Shown here one piece after another: positions 32,831 through 44,890 of a stretch of DNA of 64,000 nt (positions are counted from its first letter, which is position 1; every line of letters starts with the position of its first letter). Position numbers and translations under genes: made by a program. The notes under the pieces were generated by a model, which searched no databases, was not told the origin of the DNA, and saw nothing but the letters and a program-made list of their open reading frames with translations. This DNA is from Phyto melanocephala (Eukaryota; Arthropoda; Insecta; Diptera; Rhinophoridae), in assembly GCA_941918925.1 (NCBI GenBank), contig OW799237.1, positions 108,842,515 to 108,906,514 of the forward strand. Direction: 5' to 3'.

Positions 32831-33149
32831 AGCTTGATATACACTTAGGTATGTCTCTTGTACAACTATTACTACTTGCTGTAGTTTCCTTATACTTATA
32901 CAGTGATAATGGTTCGAGAATATTCTAAACAATGTAAATTCTTGAAATAGTTATTTTAAAAACATCCTGAAATTATGCTACAAATTGTGAATTGTTCATA
33001 TTTTTAATGTTGCCAAAGTTGTTAAATAAAACTCTGAATTAGACGAAAGTAAATTACACAAATACAAATTAATAAAAATTTTTAAATTCAAATTTAATAA
33101 CCAAACTATGCAATTATAATCTAATAAAGCTAAAAATGTATCAATGTTA
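32831..33149. other. intron sequence
   Basis: AT-rich, nothing recognised. Confidence 0.4.
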
Positions 33150-33658
33150 AGGGTGGTCCAACCATAATGCACTACGTTGATAGTAAGTCACACCTTAACG
33201 TCAAGTTTTTTGCCCCACATAATGTGACATTTCATTGTTTCAGTGTTTGACAAATTCAACCATGGAAAGACAAATAATTGCGTGTTAAGATTGTTGAAGT
33301 CTTACAAAATTGGCAGTCAAGTAAAAATGCATTTCGTGATTATTTCGGTAAGCATAAGCGACCAAATGTGTCTACAATTGGAAGAGTTTGGATCTGTGCG
33401 AAATATGAAAACACCTGTGCATGCTCGCCCAGTTCATTCTGCGCAAACATAGCTGTAGTTCGCGATAGTGTGACAGAAGAGCTGTCAACCTCGGCTTGTC
33501 GTCTTGATCAACACTTGAACAACAAAATTGTCATTGACCATCAAATAAAAGTATGCCAGTGAATTCGTGGCAAGCATTATATTTTAAGATAATTCGCTAA
33601 AAAAAAAACTTTTTACTTTATTTACCATCAATATTGCGCGATTTGGTTAGACCACCCT
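33150..33658 (+). mobile_element. mariner-like element, internally deleted, second TIR type
   Basis: AGGGTGGTCCAACCATAATG at the left and its inverted counterpart at the right (GATTTGGTTAGACCACCCT) bound 509 bp. TA precedes the left end. Inside, from 33262, the plus strand encodes the N-terminal helix-turn-helix part of a Tc1/mariner-superfamily transposase. It needs one frame change: MERQII, then VKIVEVLQNWQSSKNAFRDY, NVSTIGRVW and VVRDSVTEELSTSACRL. The termini differ from the GGTGTCTCA type at 6282 and 40692. The catalytic domain is wholly deleted. Confidence 0.75.
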
Positions 33659-33782
33659 GTGTATTTTGTATTGAAAAATTTATGAACATTTCAGCTTTTA
33701 GTTTTATATTCAACTTCTCTTTAAGTTTTTAAATTTAGATTAAACTTTGACTTTATTTTTTAAAAGTGAAACAAAAATCTAT

Positions 33783-33910
33783 CGCTTGTGTTCTGCATTC
33801 CGAGTGAAATTAAATCACTAGGAATTGCCATGAAATTGTTGTTCTAAACAATAACACTACAATGGCGATTCCGAGTAATTTAATTTCACTCGGAATACAG
33901 AACACAGGCG
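33783..33910. mobile_element. long-TIR MITE (near-perfect hairpin)
   Basis: Arms of about 49 bp match at about 44 positions (TGTGTTCTG and ATTCCGAGTGAAATTAAAT are identical in both), separated by a loop of about 30 bp. TAT abuts both ends (left ..CTAT, right TATA..), which may be a TA or TAT target duplication. It would fold as a single long hairpin if transcribed. Confidence 0.75.
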
Positions 33911-34659
33911 TATATGTTTATGTGTGAATTAAATTTCGAAACTTTTGAAAATATATCGAAATTTGCTCCCACATATTTTCTAATTTTATTTAAATCCTTC
34001 TTTTAATTTAACATTTTAAGCTTGAAATTTATTTTTTTTTGTCAAGGAAATAGTGTATTTCTTTTACCATTTCCTTATGTATATGTACCATTTAATATGT
34101 GTTTGATATGTATGTTTGAAGCAATTGTCGTTTAATGTTAAATTCCTCTAGATTCTACGATAAAAATGTACGCAACCTAAATAGTTAGGTACTGGGTTCT
34201 GTAGATATTATTCTGTTCAATGGCTTGAAATTGAATTCGTTTTAGGTTGTATCAAATATGTACACATTTCCTTTTTTTTCGGAGATAGTGGGAGTAGACA
34301 GACACAAGCATACTATTAACTGTGTTCATCAAAAGCATTTGTTTTAACACTGCGTTAAGTTACAACGACATGACACAGTGCTCATATATAACAATAACAA
34401 AATAAATACTTTGTAGTTACTGTAGCTAAAGAGTCCTCTTATATTTTACTTAGTTATTATCAGTATTTCTGGCAGTGTTTATGGGTTTCTTTTGTTTTTT
34501 TTTTTGTTCTTCCTTTTCTTAAAAGTCTGTAAGTAATGATTATCTGCTTTAAGTTCTTTAGTCCCCAACATTAAGTCCTCTTTATGGGATTTTTATTTCC
34601 TATTCATCGTTGGCTTGTTTCCTTATTGAAATAGTAAATAAAAATATTTCTTTTTACGT
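33911..34659. other. intron sequence
   Basis: AT-rich, nothing recognised. Confidence 0.4.
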
Positions 34660-34860
34660 TGCACCCTATACCATCATTGGTGGAGGGCAAAATATTATGC
34701 ATTTGTGATGTTATTTGTAACGCCTAGAAAGCAAATAACTTCACAGCTTTTTCATAGCTTTCTGATTATTTTATAATCATTCTTTTTTCGATTTGATTCA
34801 ACAAAGTTTATCCGTTTGTCCATCTGTCGGTGTGTCCACGTAAACCTTTGAATAAATGAA
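34660..34860 (+). repeat. decayed dispersed repeat with hairpin end
   Basis: GCACCCTATACCATCATTGG then TGGAGGGCAAAATATTATGC forms a hairpin-like end. Further on GTTTATCCGTTTGTCCATCT and GTCGGTGTGTCC resemble the GTCCGTCTGTCC block of the hairpin-ended family. The other end is missing. Confidence 0.4.
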
Positions 34861-35184
34861 CAGTTCATAATTTTAAAAGCAGAAACTATTCAATGGTTTA
34901 TGATTTCACTTTGCTGCCATGAGAATATCTGTTTTAAATAGGACTTTAACCATAAGGACATTGTGCAAGTGAGCAAACATGTATATTGACAATGAGGTGG
35001 TTCACATATACAAGTACATATATATACATAAATAGGGAGAGTATCGTATCAGTTCACTACTATTCCAGTCCCCTTCTCGACCCCCTTCGCTCCGTAGTTC
35101 TTTCTAAGGGGTTACACGACAGATCTTAGTGTCTTCATTATTAAACTGTATATGAAAAATAACGAAAGCATGGAAGCACAGATA
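34861..35184. other. intron sequence
   Basis: No feature was recognised. A short CCAGTCCCCTTCTCGACCCC pyrimidine-rich patch lies near 35067. Confidence 0.35.
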
Positions 35185-35500
35185 TTTAATGAATATACGC
35201 TGTAGAGAGCTTCTGGCCCACCATGCCGAATGGAGGTTCCTGGATTGTCACGGATACTCTCATGCACTGCTTTGATATTAACATTTGAACGGCTTGTTTT
35301 TGGACGACCAATGTGTTTAGCATCTCCAATGGATTCAGTCTCCCTGAATTTTTCAATTAATCTCTTAATAGTTGACAAAGTTAAAACAATATTCCCACCA
35401 TATTTTTTTATTTTAAAATATTGTTCCATAATGAAGACACGTTGTTCTATTGTGTAACGCTGTATTTTTACTAACCCTAAGTTGTCATCTGTTGAATTGT
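35185..35500 (-). pseudogene. mariner-like transposase N-terminal fragment
   Basis: The minus-strand frame reads QRYTIEQRVFIMEQYFKIKK, then VLTLSTIKRLIEKFRETESI, GDAKHIGRPKTSRSNVNIKA and VHESIRDNPGTSIR. This is the two helix-turn-helix region of the insect mariner-like family (YTxEQRVxIIE..; TIRRLVxKFxETGSVxD; RPRTSRSxENIxAVRESV; DPxTSIRRR). About 20 residues between the first and second helices are missing. Homology stops after SIRHGG and the catalytic domain is absent. No terminal repeats were found. Confidence 0.75.
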
Positions 35501-35544
35501 TTTTAGGGTTGCCAACACTTTACTAAACAACTGCCGTTAAATTC

Positions 35545-36480
35545 AAATCTTGTGTTAATTTTGGGATACCCACATGCGCTGTGCTGTTTGAGAATCCTCC
35601 GGCAGATTCTACGAATATTATCAATTTCGACTCGAACCCTCTTTATATCCTTAGAACCAGCTCATAGTAATCGAAGAATCCTCCAGGAAGATTCTACGAA
35701 TATTATCAATATTGACTCGAACCCTCTTTATATCCTTAGATCCAGCTCATAGTAAAAAAACCGAATAAAAACCGAGAAGCTTTACTGAGTTTCTGCCAAG
35801 AGGCAGAGTTTCTGTGGTGGTTTTCTCTATGATTCTTCTCAAGTTTCTTAAGAATGGCTATTAAAAGCCCCTGCGCACACTTATCCATAAATGGGTTCTG
35901 GTCACCAGAATGTAGTTGCAGATCCTCTCGTCGCGAGTTCATCAGCTGCTTTATTCCCAGCTATGCCCATGCGTCTCTTAAGCCACATCAGCGTTAACTT
36001 ATTTGTAGAAGCACACTCAAGCACCAAAGAGATGTTTTACGCGTTATATAACCGGTACTAGATAGAGTTCGATAGAATTTCATATGGTTGTAGCCTGTAG
36101 TGTAATGAGAGTTCTTTTCCCTTGCATTTGATATTCAAACAGATAATCCAACGCGTGCCGCAAACCAAGCTTTTCTGCCTGATAAACGGACACGTACTTC
36201 CCCAAACTTAAAATGCAGCCTAGGTTCAACTAAAGTGAGTATACACCAACATTTGCCATCTCGTCCATAAAGAATCCATCAGTTAAGATACTGATGTCAT
36301 TCTCCAAGCACTCATTGTGCCTGAATTCATTCGCTATGAGCGAGCGACGTAGCCTTTCGAGTACTTTTATTCGACTCATCCGCTTTATAGGCATCTCAAC
36401 TAATTTTACTTTTTTATTCACGTGGTCCAGGATTCTCCTTTGCCCCAAATCTGACCAAAAGCGATACCAAGTGTCATCGA
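35545..36480 (-). pseudogene. LINE ORF2 C-terminal fragment (RNase H) and 3' end
   Basis: Minus strand from about 36480: GQRRILDHVNKKVKLVEMPI and KVLERLRRSLIANE (linker after reverse transcriptase). Then ISILTDGFFMDEMANVGVYS (RNase H first block, xxxFTDGSKMDxxVGxGVYS), a decayed middle, and RRMGIAGNKAADELATRGSA near 35990-35920 (last block GHxGIxGNExADELARxGS). Homology then fades to the 3' end near 35545, where GTGGGTATCCC on the minus strand resembles a LINE 3' UTR. Stops and frame changes throughout. It lies directly beside the mariner fragment at 35185-35500. Confidence 0.65.
35592..35756. repeat. 84-bp tandem duplication in the LINE 3' region
   Basis: GAATCCTCC, AGATTCTACGAATATTATCA and ACTCGAACCCTCTTTATATC occur from 35592 and again from 35676, an 84-bp period with few differences. 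Confidence 0.85.
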
Positions 36481-38174
36481 TTTACATCCAAATTGCTAAT
36501 CTTGCAGCCGTTTTCCTTATAAATAAGCCGTTTGTTTTTGTTCTGTTCATAAAACTAAAAATTCAACGCATTAAAAAATAACACTTATTTACTATGAAAG
36601 TGAAATAGCAAACACCTGCTTGTACCACTATTTTATGAGAGAGAGAGAGAGAGAGTGAGGGAATCAAAATATAAACACAAAAATATATATTTTTTTTTTT
36701 TATGAAATGTTTCCACAGAAATTAGTGAATGTGTTTGAAATAAAATAAATTTGTTCAAACTTCACTCATAATAAATAAAATCGTTAAAAAAATTCATTTA
36801 AAATAATCTGTTATTATATAAATTGTAATGTAGGGTATAGTAATGTTCGGTCTTGAGCAACAATTAACTTCTTACTTGTTAATATTTTGGGTGACTGGCT
36901 GTGTGTGTGGGTTTTTGTTGGAGTGTTTGAATGTTTATGTAAGAATATTTCCGCTTCATTGCTAAAAGTGTCATAAATGACACGTTTCAGTGATTTCCGG
37001 TCACTAACTTAATGATTTTCTTCATAATTTTCTTTTTCTTCAGGATTTTCTCTGTTTTCTTTTCAATTAAATAAACGCATTTTTAATAAATGCTTAACAC
37101 CGAAAATGGCTGCTTAAACAGAAAAATGGTACATTTATCATCATTTTTGTACATAAATAGAATTCAATGACAGTGATAATAATCTTATTAGTTGTTCTCT
37201 ACTTAATACTGTGAATTGTTTTTTTTTTTTAAAGAAAGGGCGAATTATAATGAACTGGGGTTGTTGGTATTGAAAAGATTAAGGCAATTTTCTTTGTATC
37301 TAATTGCTGCAGCGTGTTCATAATAATTTTATTAATTGTTTTTTGCTCCTTCTAATCGAAGATCTGTTTCTGATGTTTGAGGGAAAAATAGATAAAGAAA
37401 TATTTTTTTTTTGTCTTAAATAATGTTTGATTTTCTTTTTTTCTTTTTTTTTTTTGTGGAAAAAAATATAATACGGGAATTGTTGCAAAATTTCTTTAAA
37501 TTTAAAATGTTGGTTAACATTTCTCTTCTGGCATAGCATACTTTTAGGCTTATGATATGCAGGTATATTTCCCATATTAAATCCTAAAATTTAATTGTGA
37601 CGTGACTACTGGAAGCTACTCATATGTGAGTAAGTACTAAAAATGTCTGAAAAATCCTAGATCATATTCTACGTAGTCTGGCATTACAGTTTTAAGATAA
37701 AGAACATACAGCAAATTGTGAGTTAATTTAAAACAAATTTCTAGTTGAATGAAGTAATAGTAGTACAAAAGTATAAATATCAATAATATACTACATAAAG
37801 AACTGTTATATTTGGTTTATTGTCTTTATTGATTGGGCCTAATTTTTCATTTCATTCGGCAATTGCGGAAACGTTTAAAATTATTCATTCTGTTGCAGCG
37901 GTTAATATTTTCTTCTAATAAAATATTGTTTTTACTTTCAAAAATGTTATTGCAAAATCTCTTCAGCTGGCACAATAACAACTCGTCATTAATAAAAAAA
38001 AGAGGGATTTTAAATCTACTTTGAGGAATGAATAATTGCAATTTGCATATCGATCAATATTTCTTTCCATGCGGAGCCAATAATACACACATTGTATTGT
38101 AAATAAAGTGTTTTAAACTAAGTTCTAATAGTGTTTATAATTTGCAATAAAACAAATCTGCGTGGAGGCAATTT
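36481..38174. other. intron sequence with (GA)n
   Basis: AT-rich. A (GA)n microsatellite occupies about 36636-36655. Nothing else was recognised. Confidence 0.45.
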
Positions 38175-39540
38175 TAATACCCTTCAAGGGTATATACATA
38201 TATTTAGCTTTTTCATTCTGTTTGTAATTTCTACGGTGTTCATTTTCGCCTCCCATAAAGTATATATGTTCTGAATCCTTATAGATAGAGAAGAAGATTT
38301 AACTATGTCCGTTCGTGTGAGTGTTGAAATCAACTTTTTTTTAGCCCTGATTTATACCACGGATTCGAGCCCCTTAAAGTACATATATATTTTCTGAATG
38401 ACTAAGGCATTCGATTGAGCAAAGTCCGTCTGTTTGGCGTTGGTTGAAATCAAGTTTTGGAAGCCCACACATTTTTTCACAGGTCTGTATGTCGTATCAA
38501 TATTTTAAAAACATTCTGCAATGAATCGCTATTGAAATCCAGCGAAATCGCTCTATAATTTTCGGAGATATAAACAAATAAACACAACCGCCTTTGATCT
38601 TTCCCATAAAAATAAAAATATTTTAGCCCTAGGATAATAAAGAGACACGTTTGCTATTACTTGTAGATACGGTATGCCGCTAGGGATATTTAAAAAATCG
38701 GTTCCTAATCAGTAAAGTTATAAGCAAAAATTATTTGGAAAAATATATTTTTTAAATATATCAAGTTTCTTAAGCTGCTTTTTAGTTCTGGAACTCTAAA
38801 GGCATGTAAATACCAGCAGTGATCTTGAAAGTAACTGCTGAGAAAAACTGACAAATCGGTTGGAAACTAACTGAGATATAAGTACAAAAGTACAACTACT
38901 TCGGTGTTTCTCCTAAAATTTATAAACGCAACACGATTTTTTTCAGCTTCTATACCATATAGATATGGGTATCAAAAGAAAGAACTTGACTAACAAAAAA
39001 ACATACTACAAACATATTTAAAATCCAAAATGGCCGCCATTACAAAATAGAGTACAATAAATTTATATATGGGTCAATTCTAGTAATTAAAAATGTACTC
39101 ACTTTAACTCCCTCAATATTGGTTTTAAACTAGTAAAATGCATTTAACTATTAAAAGATAAAAATCCAAGATGGCGGATATATGGGCCAAGTACAATAAT
39201 TTCGCCTTTTTCGCCTTCAAACCCCACAATATTGGTATCAAATGAAACGGCTTGACCAATAGAATATGGTAAACTATGAAAAAGGTAAAATCCAAAATCT
39301 CGGTCTAAACAAAATGGCGGATGATTTTTTTTCTCAACTCCCTAGATATGGGTATCAAATAAGAGGGCTTGACTAGTAGAATTATGCTTAAAATTCAATA
39401 TTAAAGCTGGCGTCAGACAGAATAAAGCAACAATGGCGTATAAAATTAAATCTGAAATCAAGACTAAGCTACGATGTAGTGGTCTTGGCAAAGGACATTA
39501 TCAGATTCGGCTTGAGATGAATATGGCATTCTTACTTGTA
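38175..39540 (+). mobile_element. hairpin-ended dispersed repeat, long copy
   Basis: Starts TAATACCCTTCAAGGGTATA and ends AGATTCGGCTTGAGATGAAT then CTTACTTGTA. The 1.37 kb interior carries family blocks absent from short copies: AACTAACTGAGATATAAGTA, AAATCCAAGATGGCGGATAT, CCCCACAATATTGGTATCAA and GGGCTTGACTAGTAGAAT. Some blocks occur two or three times. No open frame of note. Confidence 0.65.
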
Positions 39541-40691
39541 ATAGTCTCAAAAATTATTGCTAAGAAATACTAACACATCGGTTTAAAACTAACTGAGATA
39601 TAAACACAAAACTACAATAGCTATGGTGCTTTTCTTAAAATTTGCAAACGATGATCGGTGTTTTCACTTATCGAATTATTCGAAAACGGGCTTTACTTTA
39701 GTTGTTGCATATACCTCTAAGAACATACATTAGACATTATAAATGTAAAATTTAAAAAAAGTTGTCTTTTTACTTTTAAAATCCCTTTTAAAATTAAATG
39801 AATTTGAAATATAAATTGAAAATATTCTACCCATTCACTTAAGTTTCAAGTTATTTTGTTAATTCTTTTATAGTTGTCACTCAAATCTTAACAACTAGAA
39901 GTTTTACACACCCCAGAGTTTTATTCAAACAAACACATTTCTTCTCTTCTTAATTTTCTAACATTTGTTAATGAAAACAGATTTTCAATTCAAAACAAAT
40001 ATAACACAAAAATTTCCTTAAAATTAAAAAAAAAAACACTCGAAAAGAAAACCAACATTTTATTACATTCTTACTCTTATCAATTGGACAGTTTGGATGT
40101 TCAATGCCTGTGTCAGCATCATAATTTTCTTTTTTATTTTTCATAAACAATTTTGCACGATGACATTTACTCTTCTTTATTTTACAAGGAACCTCAAGTA
40201 ATACTTGACAAGATTTTATTTTTCCTTTTTAATACTGTCACCTTGTTTTTTTCTATATCAAGGCAACGACCCACACTACGGTCAAGACAGCGGCTGGAGT
40301 TTTGAGTCAAGAGTATGAATGAATTTGAATTTTTGTTGTCTTTGTTGTTCTACATAGAGCTAATAATGCCAACGACATCATTTTTTTCTCTTAACATACA
40401 AAGAGTTATTACAAAAAAAAGTGGGAAAAAGGAAGAAAACGTTTGAATAAATGTATCTAAGTAGTAACCCAATAAGCAAAAAAGTTTGGACATACGTTTT
40501 TTTATCTGGTTTCTAAATCTTTTACATTCATAACAATTGTAAAAAAACTAAGCCTTTTTTTAAAATATTTTTTTTGAAAACGTTATATTAACTTTCTTTA
40601 AAAATAACACTTTTTTTAAAATGGTACCTGAAGGTTGATGAGAAATAAATGCACTTACGGACACGACTGAGAGGTCAGAAGGAAAAATTAA
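39541..40691. other. intron sequence
   Basis: 39541-39700 still carries decayed family blocks (AACTAACTGAGATATAAACA). The rest is AT-rich without recognised features. Confidence 0.4.
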
Positions 40692-41955
40692 CGGTGTCTC
40701 AAACAGATTGCATTTTTTTATAAATAGAAAAATACAACCAAGTAGTTTTTACAAAGGTTGTGATTTTTTAATTGATTGTAAAGAAGACATGTTCCGTTTG
40801 AGCATTAAATAAAATATCCGTTAAATAGCCCCCACGGCTCTTTTGACAGGCCATTACTCTTCTCACAAAATTATTCATGACTTTTTCATAGAGATGTGGC
40901 TGCATTTCACCGATGACATGTTGGATTCCAGATTTGAGCTCAAGAATTATTTTGGGTTTATTTGCTAAACTCGAGATTTTTCAAAACAAAAAAAAAATCG
41001 CACGGCGTGGTCTTGGTGACAAGTCGACATCAGATTTTTTTTTTAATAATTTGTGCTCGTTGTTGAAATCGTTGCTACAATAAATGGGTTGTTTCATGCT
41101 CGATGTGGCAGGTACCGCCGTCCTTCTGAAACTACATGGCGTCCAGATCCCTGCCGGCCAGTTAGGGTCACAAGAACTTCGATAACCTGCTCCTGTAACG
41201 AAACCCGTTCACAGTCAATGCATTTTCGGCCTCGTCTTCAAAGAAGTAAGGCCAAATCACGCCACCTGACCAAAATTCGCTCTAGGCAGTTGCTCGCTTT
41301 GGGTGTATTTGTTTCTCTTGGATTGCATAAGGATTCATATTCGAAAAAATTTTACATTCACGAAGCGATTCAGATGGAAATGTGCTTTATTGGAGAAGAT
41401 GAAATTTTTTCAAAAAATTGGAATTGACTTCATTTTGTTCCAATACTCATTGAACAAATTACCATCGCTTTTCTTTGCCAGCTGGTTTGACGCTCTAAGT
41501 AAGCTAAATTTTGTAAGCAGGAAGGTGGAGGGAGGTCTTTTGTCAAAATTAGCTGCATAGTGCTTCGTAAAATTTGAAGTTGTTGATAACGATGCCGGAT
41601 TAATATTCGGCGACACTTACAATAACTTACGGCCGGAACGTTAACGCAGGAGTCTTACTTTCCATAAACGACTGAGTTTCATTAAATTTGTTCACCAATC
41701 ATCGAATGGTTGACACTTTAGTTGTACTTTCTTGACTAAAACTTTTTTGTAGTTTGCGAGCGGTCTCAATATAACTTTCCAAATTCTTGTAATACGTTTT
41801 TACAATTATAACGCATTGCTGTTCTTTCGTAAAGCGCGTTTTTTTTTAATAGTCAGAAAAAACATATGTGAAAGCTGCTAAATTTCAGAGTTGCCACATA
41901 CACTCAAAAAACATACCACTTAATTCAAAAAGTGTATTCTTACTGATACACCCTT
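40692..41955 (-). mobile_element. mariner-like element, deleted copy 2
   Basis: The left end CGGTGTCTCAAACAGATTGC and the reverse complement of the right end (AAGGGTGTATCAGTAAGAAT) are inverted repeats of the same family as 6282-7366. The internal sequence aligns with that copy throughout, in the same orientation. Confidence 0.7.
40800..41850 (-). pseudogene. mariner-like transposase pseudogene
   Basis: Minus-strand translation in pieces, N to C terminus. Near 41840-41690: RFTKEQQCVIIVKTYYKNLE and KVSTIR. Near 41275-41165: WSGGVIWPYFFEDEAENALT and VNGFRYRSRLSKF (family WxGGxIGPYFFxD..AVTVNGxRYR). Near 40950-40820: LELKSGIQHVIGEMQPHLYE and NNFVRRVMACQKSRGGYLTD. Frameshifts and stops interrupt it, and the FQQDGATCHTA block with its catalytic Asp is not found. 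Good family matches make it younger than the 8005-8400 fragment. Confidence 0.75.
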
Positions 41956-43679
41956 TACCTTTCACTAATAGTTAAGGGTACAAAAACGGTATTTTTATCT
42001 TTATGTGTGCTGGGATACTGGTTGTTCTGTAAGGAAATGAAGCACTTTTTTGGTTTCGATTTTTTAACAAAGATTTAAAAAAGCAACGCTGGAACTTCTT
42101 TTTTAACTTGTACTGTTTGTGCAACTCGCCAGCAACAACTCTTTGGAAAATATGAATGAAACTCTCCTTTTAATAAGCAATTATTTGCAGGCATTCTTTG
42201 CTTTTTTATAAAAAAAAAATAAAAACGAGGGGAAAGTATATCGGGGTTTTTTCCCAACAACAAAATGGTGTAAAAATTAACAAAAGAATTTCGAGCCACT
42301 TGAAGAAAAGAGAAAGATACTTGAGAGATTTTAACACACACAAAAGTTCAAAGGGATTGTTGGTTTTTTTTTTTGAGATGAAAATAAATATTGCAGAGTT
42401 GTATGTGGATGGCAGAACAGCCGCGACATGTGTAAAAGCTACAAAGTGTTGGTGACAATGGAAATTGTTTGTTTGAAATATTTGATTCTTTATCGTATCG
42501 GTCATAATTTGTCAGGACCAATGAATATGTTGGTCAACCTTTTGTTACACAACAAAAGGTCAAGGCTATAAACTATGGTTAGACTATTTTTTTAAAAGGC
42601 ACTAAGGCCAAGCCTCTTATTTTGGCTTTTCGAATCTAAATACACAGTGTATAACTTGCCTACCAGAATGCAAAGGGGCTTTTATGTATTTCGATCTAAT
42701 TTGCAATTAAAAAATACAAATTCGGAATAATTACATACTTCAGTTTAAACAAAATTATTTTGTATATTAAATAATTTTGAAACGTACAATAAATAGAATT
42801 TAAAATTTAAACAAAATTTTTTTTTGTGGTTTACAAAATAATAAATTTCTTGATTTTTCTAAATTTGTTCAAGCAAAATCCGAGTAGTGGTTCTTGAGTT
42901 ATGTTAAACAAAAGAGCCTTATCAGAATTGAGTCGCGAAGCAATCAGCTGAAAAATGTTGTACTGTGTAATACAACAAATTGAGAGGTGGCACCTGGTGG
43001 CTCTTGAAAGTGATTAAAAATGTAAAAACATATATGAGACAATGTATTAGTAGTGACTTCCAACTGTGGGAAAGTATGGCTAAAATTGCAGGTCCAAATG
43101 TTTGGAGAAAAAAGGTGTTTTTGTTATATGTTTATAAAAATAAACAAACAAAAAAACCTTAAGTCTCTGCAGAGTTTATTTTTTCAATTTTAGTATACTG
43201 AAATATCCTAATTTAAATAAAAAATAAAAAAAACGTTAGCTCACATAATAAAATAATATTCGTTTTGAAATTCTTAGGTTTGAATTAAGTTGGTTAAGTT
43301 GGTACTGAGTTTGAGACGGCTATAAAAAAAACTAGCAGTTAGATAGTAATAATTCTTTTTGATTTGATTGTACCATTAAGTGTAAAATTTCAAAATATCA
43401 CTGCATACTGCATGAAGAGTATGTTGACAATTTGATTTTTATCGCGAAATCCCCAGTGTGCGACGTGGTCTCTTATGTGACAAATTATAAATATTTTTAA
43501 AACAATTTTGAACCTTCGTTGGTCGTAATTGTAATCACCAGACCTTTTAAGTATATCTCTATTGCTTCAAAAATTAACAATCTTGTTTATTCAGTATTAC
43601 TCTGAATACTTTAAAAAACAGATTTTTTGCTCTCCGAAAAAAATACAAATGACTGAATATGTCAGAGCATCAACAAAAT
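41956..43679. other. intron sequence
   Basis: AT-rich. The only structure noted is a 10-bp perfect hairpin at 42537-42560. The open frames near 42075-42505 are A/T-run translations. Confidence 0.4.
42537..42560. other. perfect 10-bp stem, 4-nt loop hairpin
   Basis: ACCTTTTGTT, ACAC loop, AACAAAAGGT. Too short to assign a role. Confidence 0.6.
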
Positions 43680-44280
43680 AGAACTTTGTCATTCCGTTTA
43701 TATTTTCTACTCTATTCATTTGTGACCCCATAAAGTTTATATACTCGTAATCCTTATAGATGAAGCCTTTGCTATGTCCGTCAATACGTTCGTGTGAACG
43801 TTGAAATCAAGGAAATTAAGGCCCCATATATTCCACGGACTCGTATGTAGTATCACTTTATCAGAAATGCTTTCAAGAATTTTGGTATAGAAAATCAGCC
43901 ATTTTGACTTATTAGCGGCTGAGATATGAGCAAAAATCCCACGTCTGCTGCTGTTTATTGAAATTGCAATAACAAATTTCTATTTAAAAAACAACATCAA
44001 GAGCAAACTGCGTTGATACTTATGTAATTTGTATGTGTGTACATATGAACATTATGGTAAAAATAATGCGTAGGGTTTCTTTCGTACGTTGCACGAAAAT
44101 GATCACACATAACAAGAAAGTATGTACCTACATGATGACATGTCATGGATCAACAACAGCCAAGATTGAACAAGTGTTTAACAAGCAACTTATACTTTTG
44201 TGCCTCTAGTTGAGTACCTACACTTTTGTGAAGGTTATATTAAGATTTGGTACATTCGAATATAGCGCTTCTACTTGTTT
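43680..44280 (+). mobile_element. hairpin-ended dispersed repeat, copy lacking the ATACCC tip
   Basis: Starts within the family at CTTTGTCATTCCGTTTATAT and ACCCCATAAAGTTTATAT. It ends TTGTGAAGGTTATATTAAGA, a decayed palindrome TTTGGTACATTCGAATA, and CTTCTACTTGTTT. The ATACCC hairpin is missing on the left. Confidence 0.6.
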
Positions 44281-44389
44281 TTATAAATTTTTTGTATTTT
44301 TTTTTTTTACGCAATAGTTAAAAAAATAGTCTATTATTAAGCGCTTTCTATCCTTAAATTTAAATAAAACGAGATGTGTGTGAGACAAC

Positions 44390-44890
44390 GAAATTTTGTA
44401 TTTATTTGATAGGCCTATCAATGCCATTCTGTAGGGAGTATAACAATGCAGAAATGTCTAATGCGGCTTCGCTGGGTGAAATGCAATCAAAATTCCAAAT
44501 TTTTTTTATAACACTTGCTCATAAATCTGGCTGAATTTAGCCGATAACATGGGGTATTTTGGCTTTAAGAGCTTTTGTGGTTTTTGGATTATTCGCATAG
44601 AAAACTCCTAAAGAAAGAAATCTAATGTGACCAAATCACAAGTTCTTGGTTGCCAGTTCTCATACCCTCCACGCCAGATGACTATTTCTTCAAATACATC
44701 GTTGAGAATGTCAAATGTGGCAACTTGTATGTTGGTATTGGTATCCATATCATCTATTTTAGGCCAAAATACGTTGACAATTTTTGAATTGATTAAAATC
44801 AGAAAAGAGTTCGATGCTCTTGGAAAGAGTTGTTCAACTTCTTTTGTCCTACACTTTTTTCTTCCAGGTTTTCTTTTCATATTTAGGTCT
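44390..44890 (-). pseudogene. mariner-like transposase C-terminal fragment
   Basis: The minus-strand frame reads VNVFWPKIDDMDTN, then VATFDILNDVFEEIVIWRGG and NWQPRTCDLVTLDFFL, then (near 44600-44540) FYANNPKTTKALKAKIPHVI. This matches the family order IDxMDTxxMWFQQDGATCHT..ATxDILRxxFxDxVISRxGxVNWPPRSCDLTPLDFFLWG. The block with the second catalytic Asp is collapsed (DTNTNIQVATFD), while the third (CDL) is kept. The first 40 or so codons of the open frame are unrelated sequence. Confidence 0.75.
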
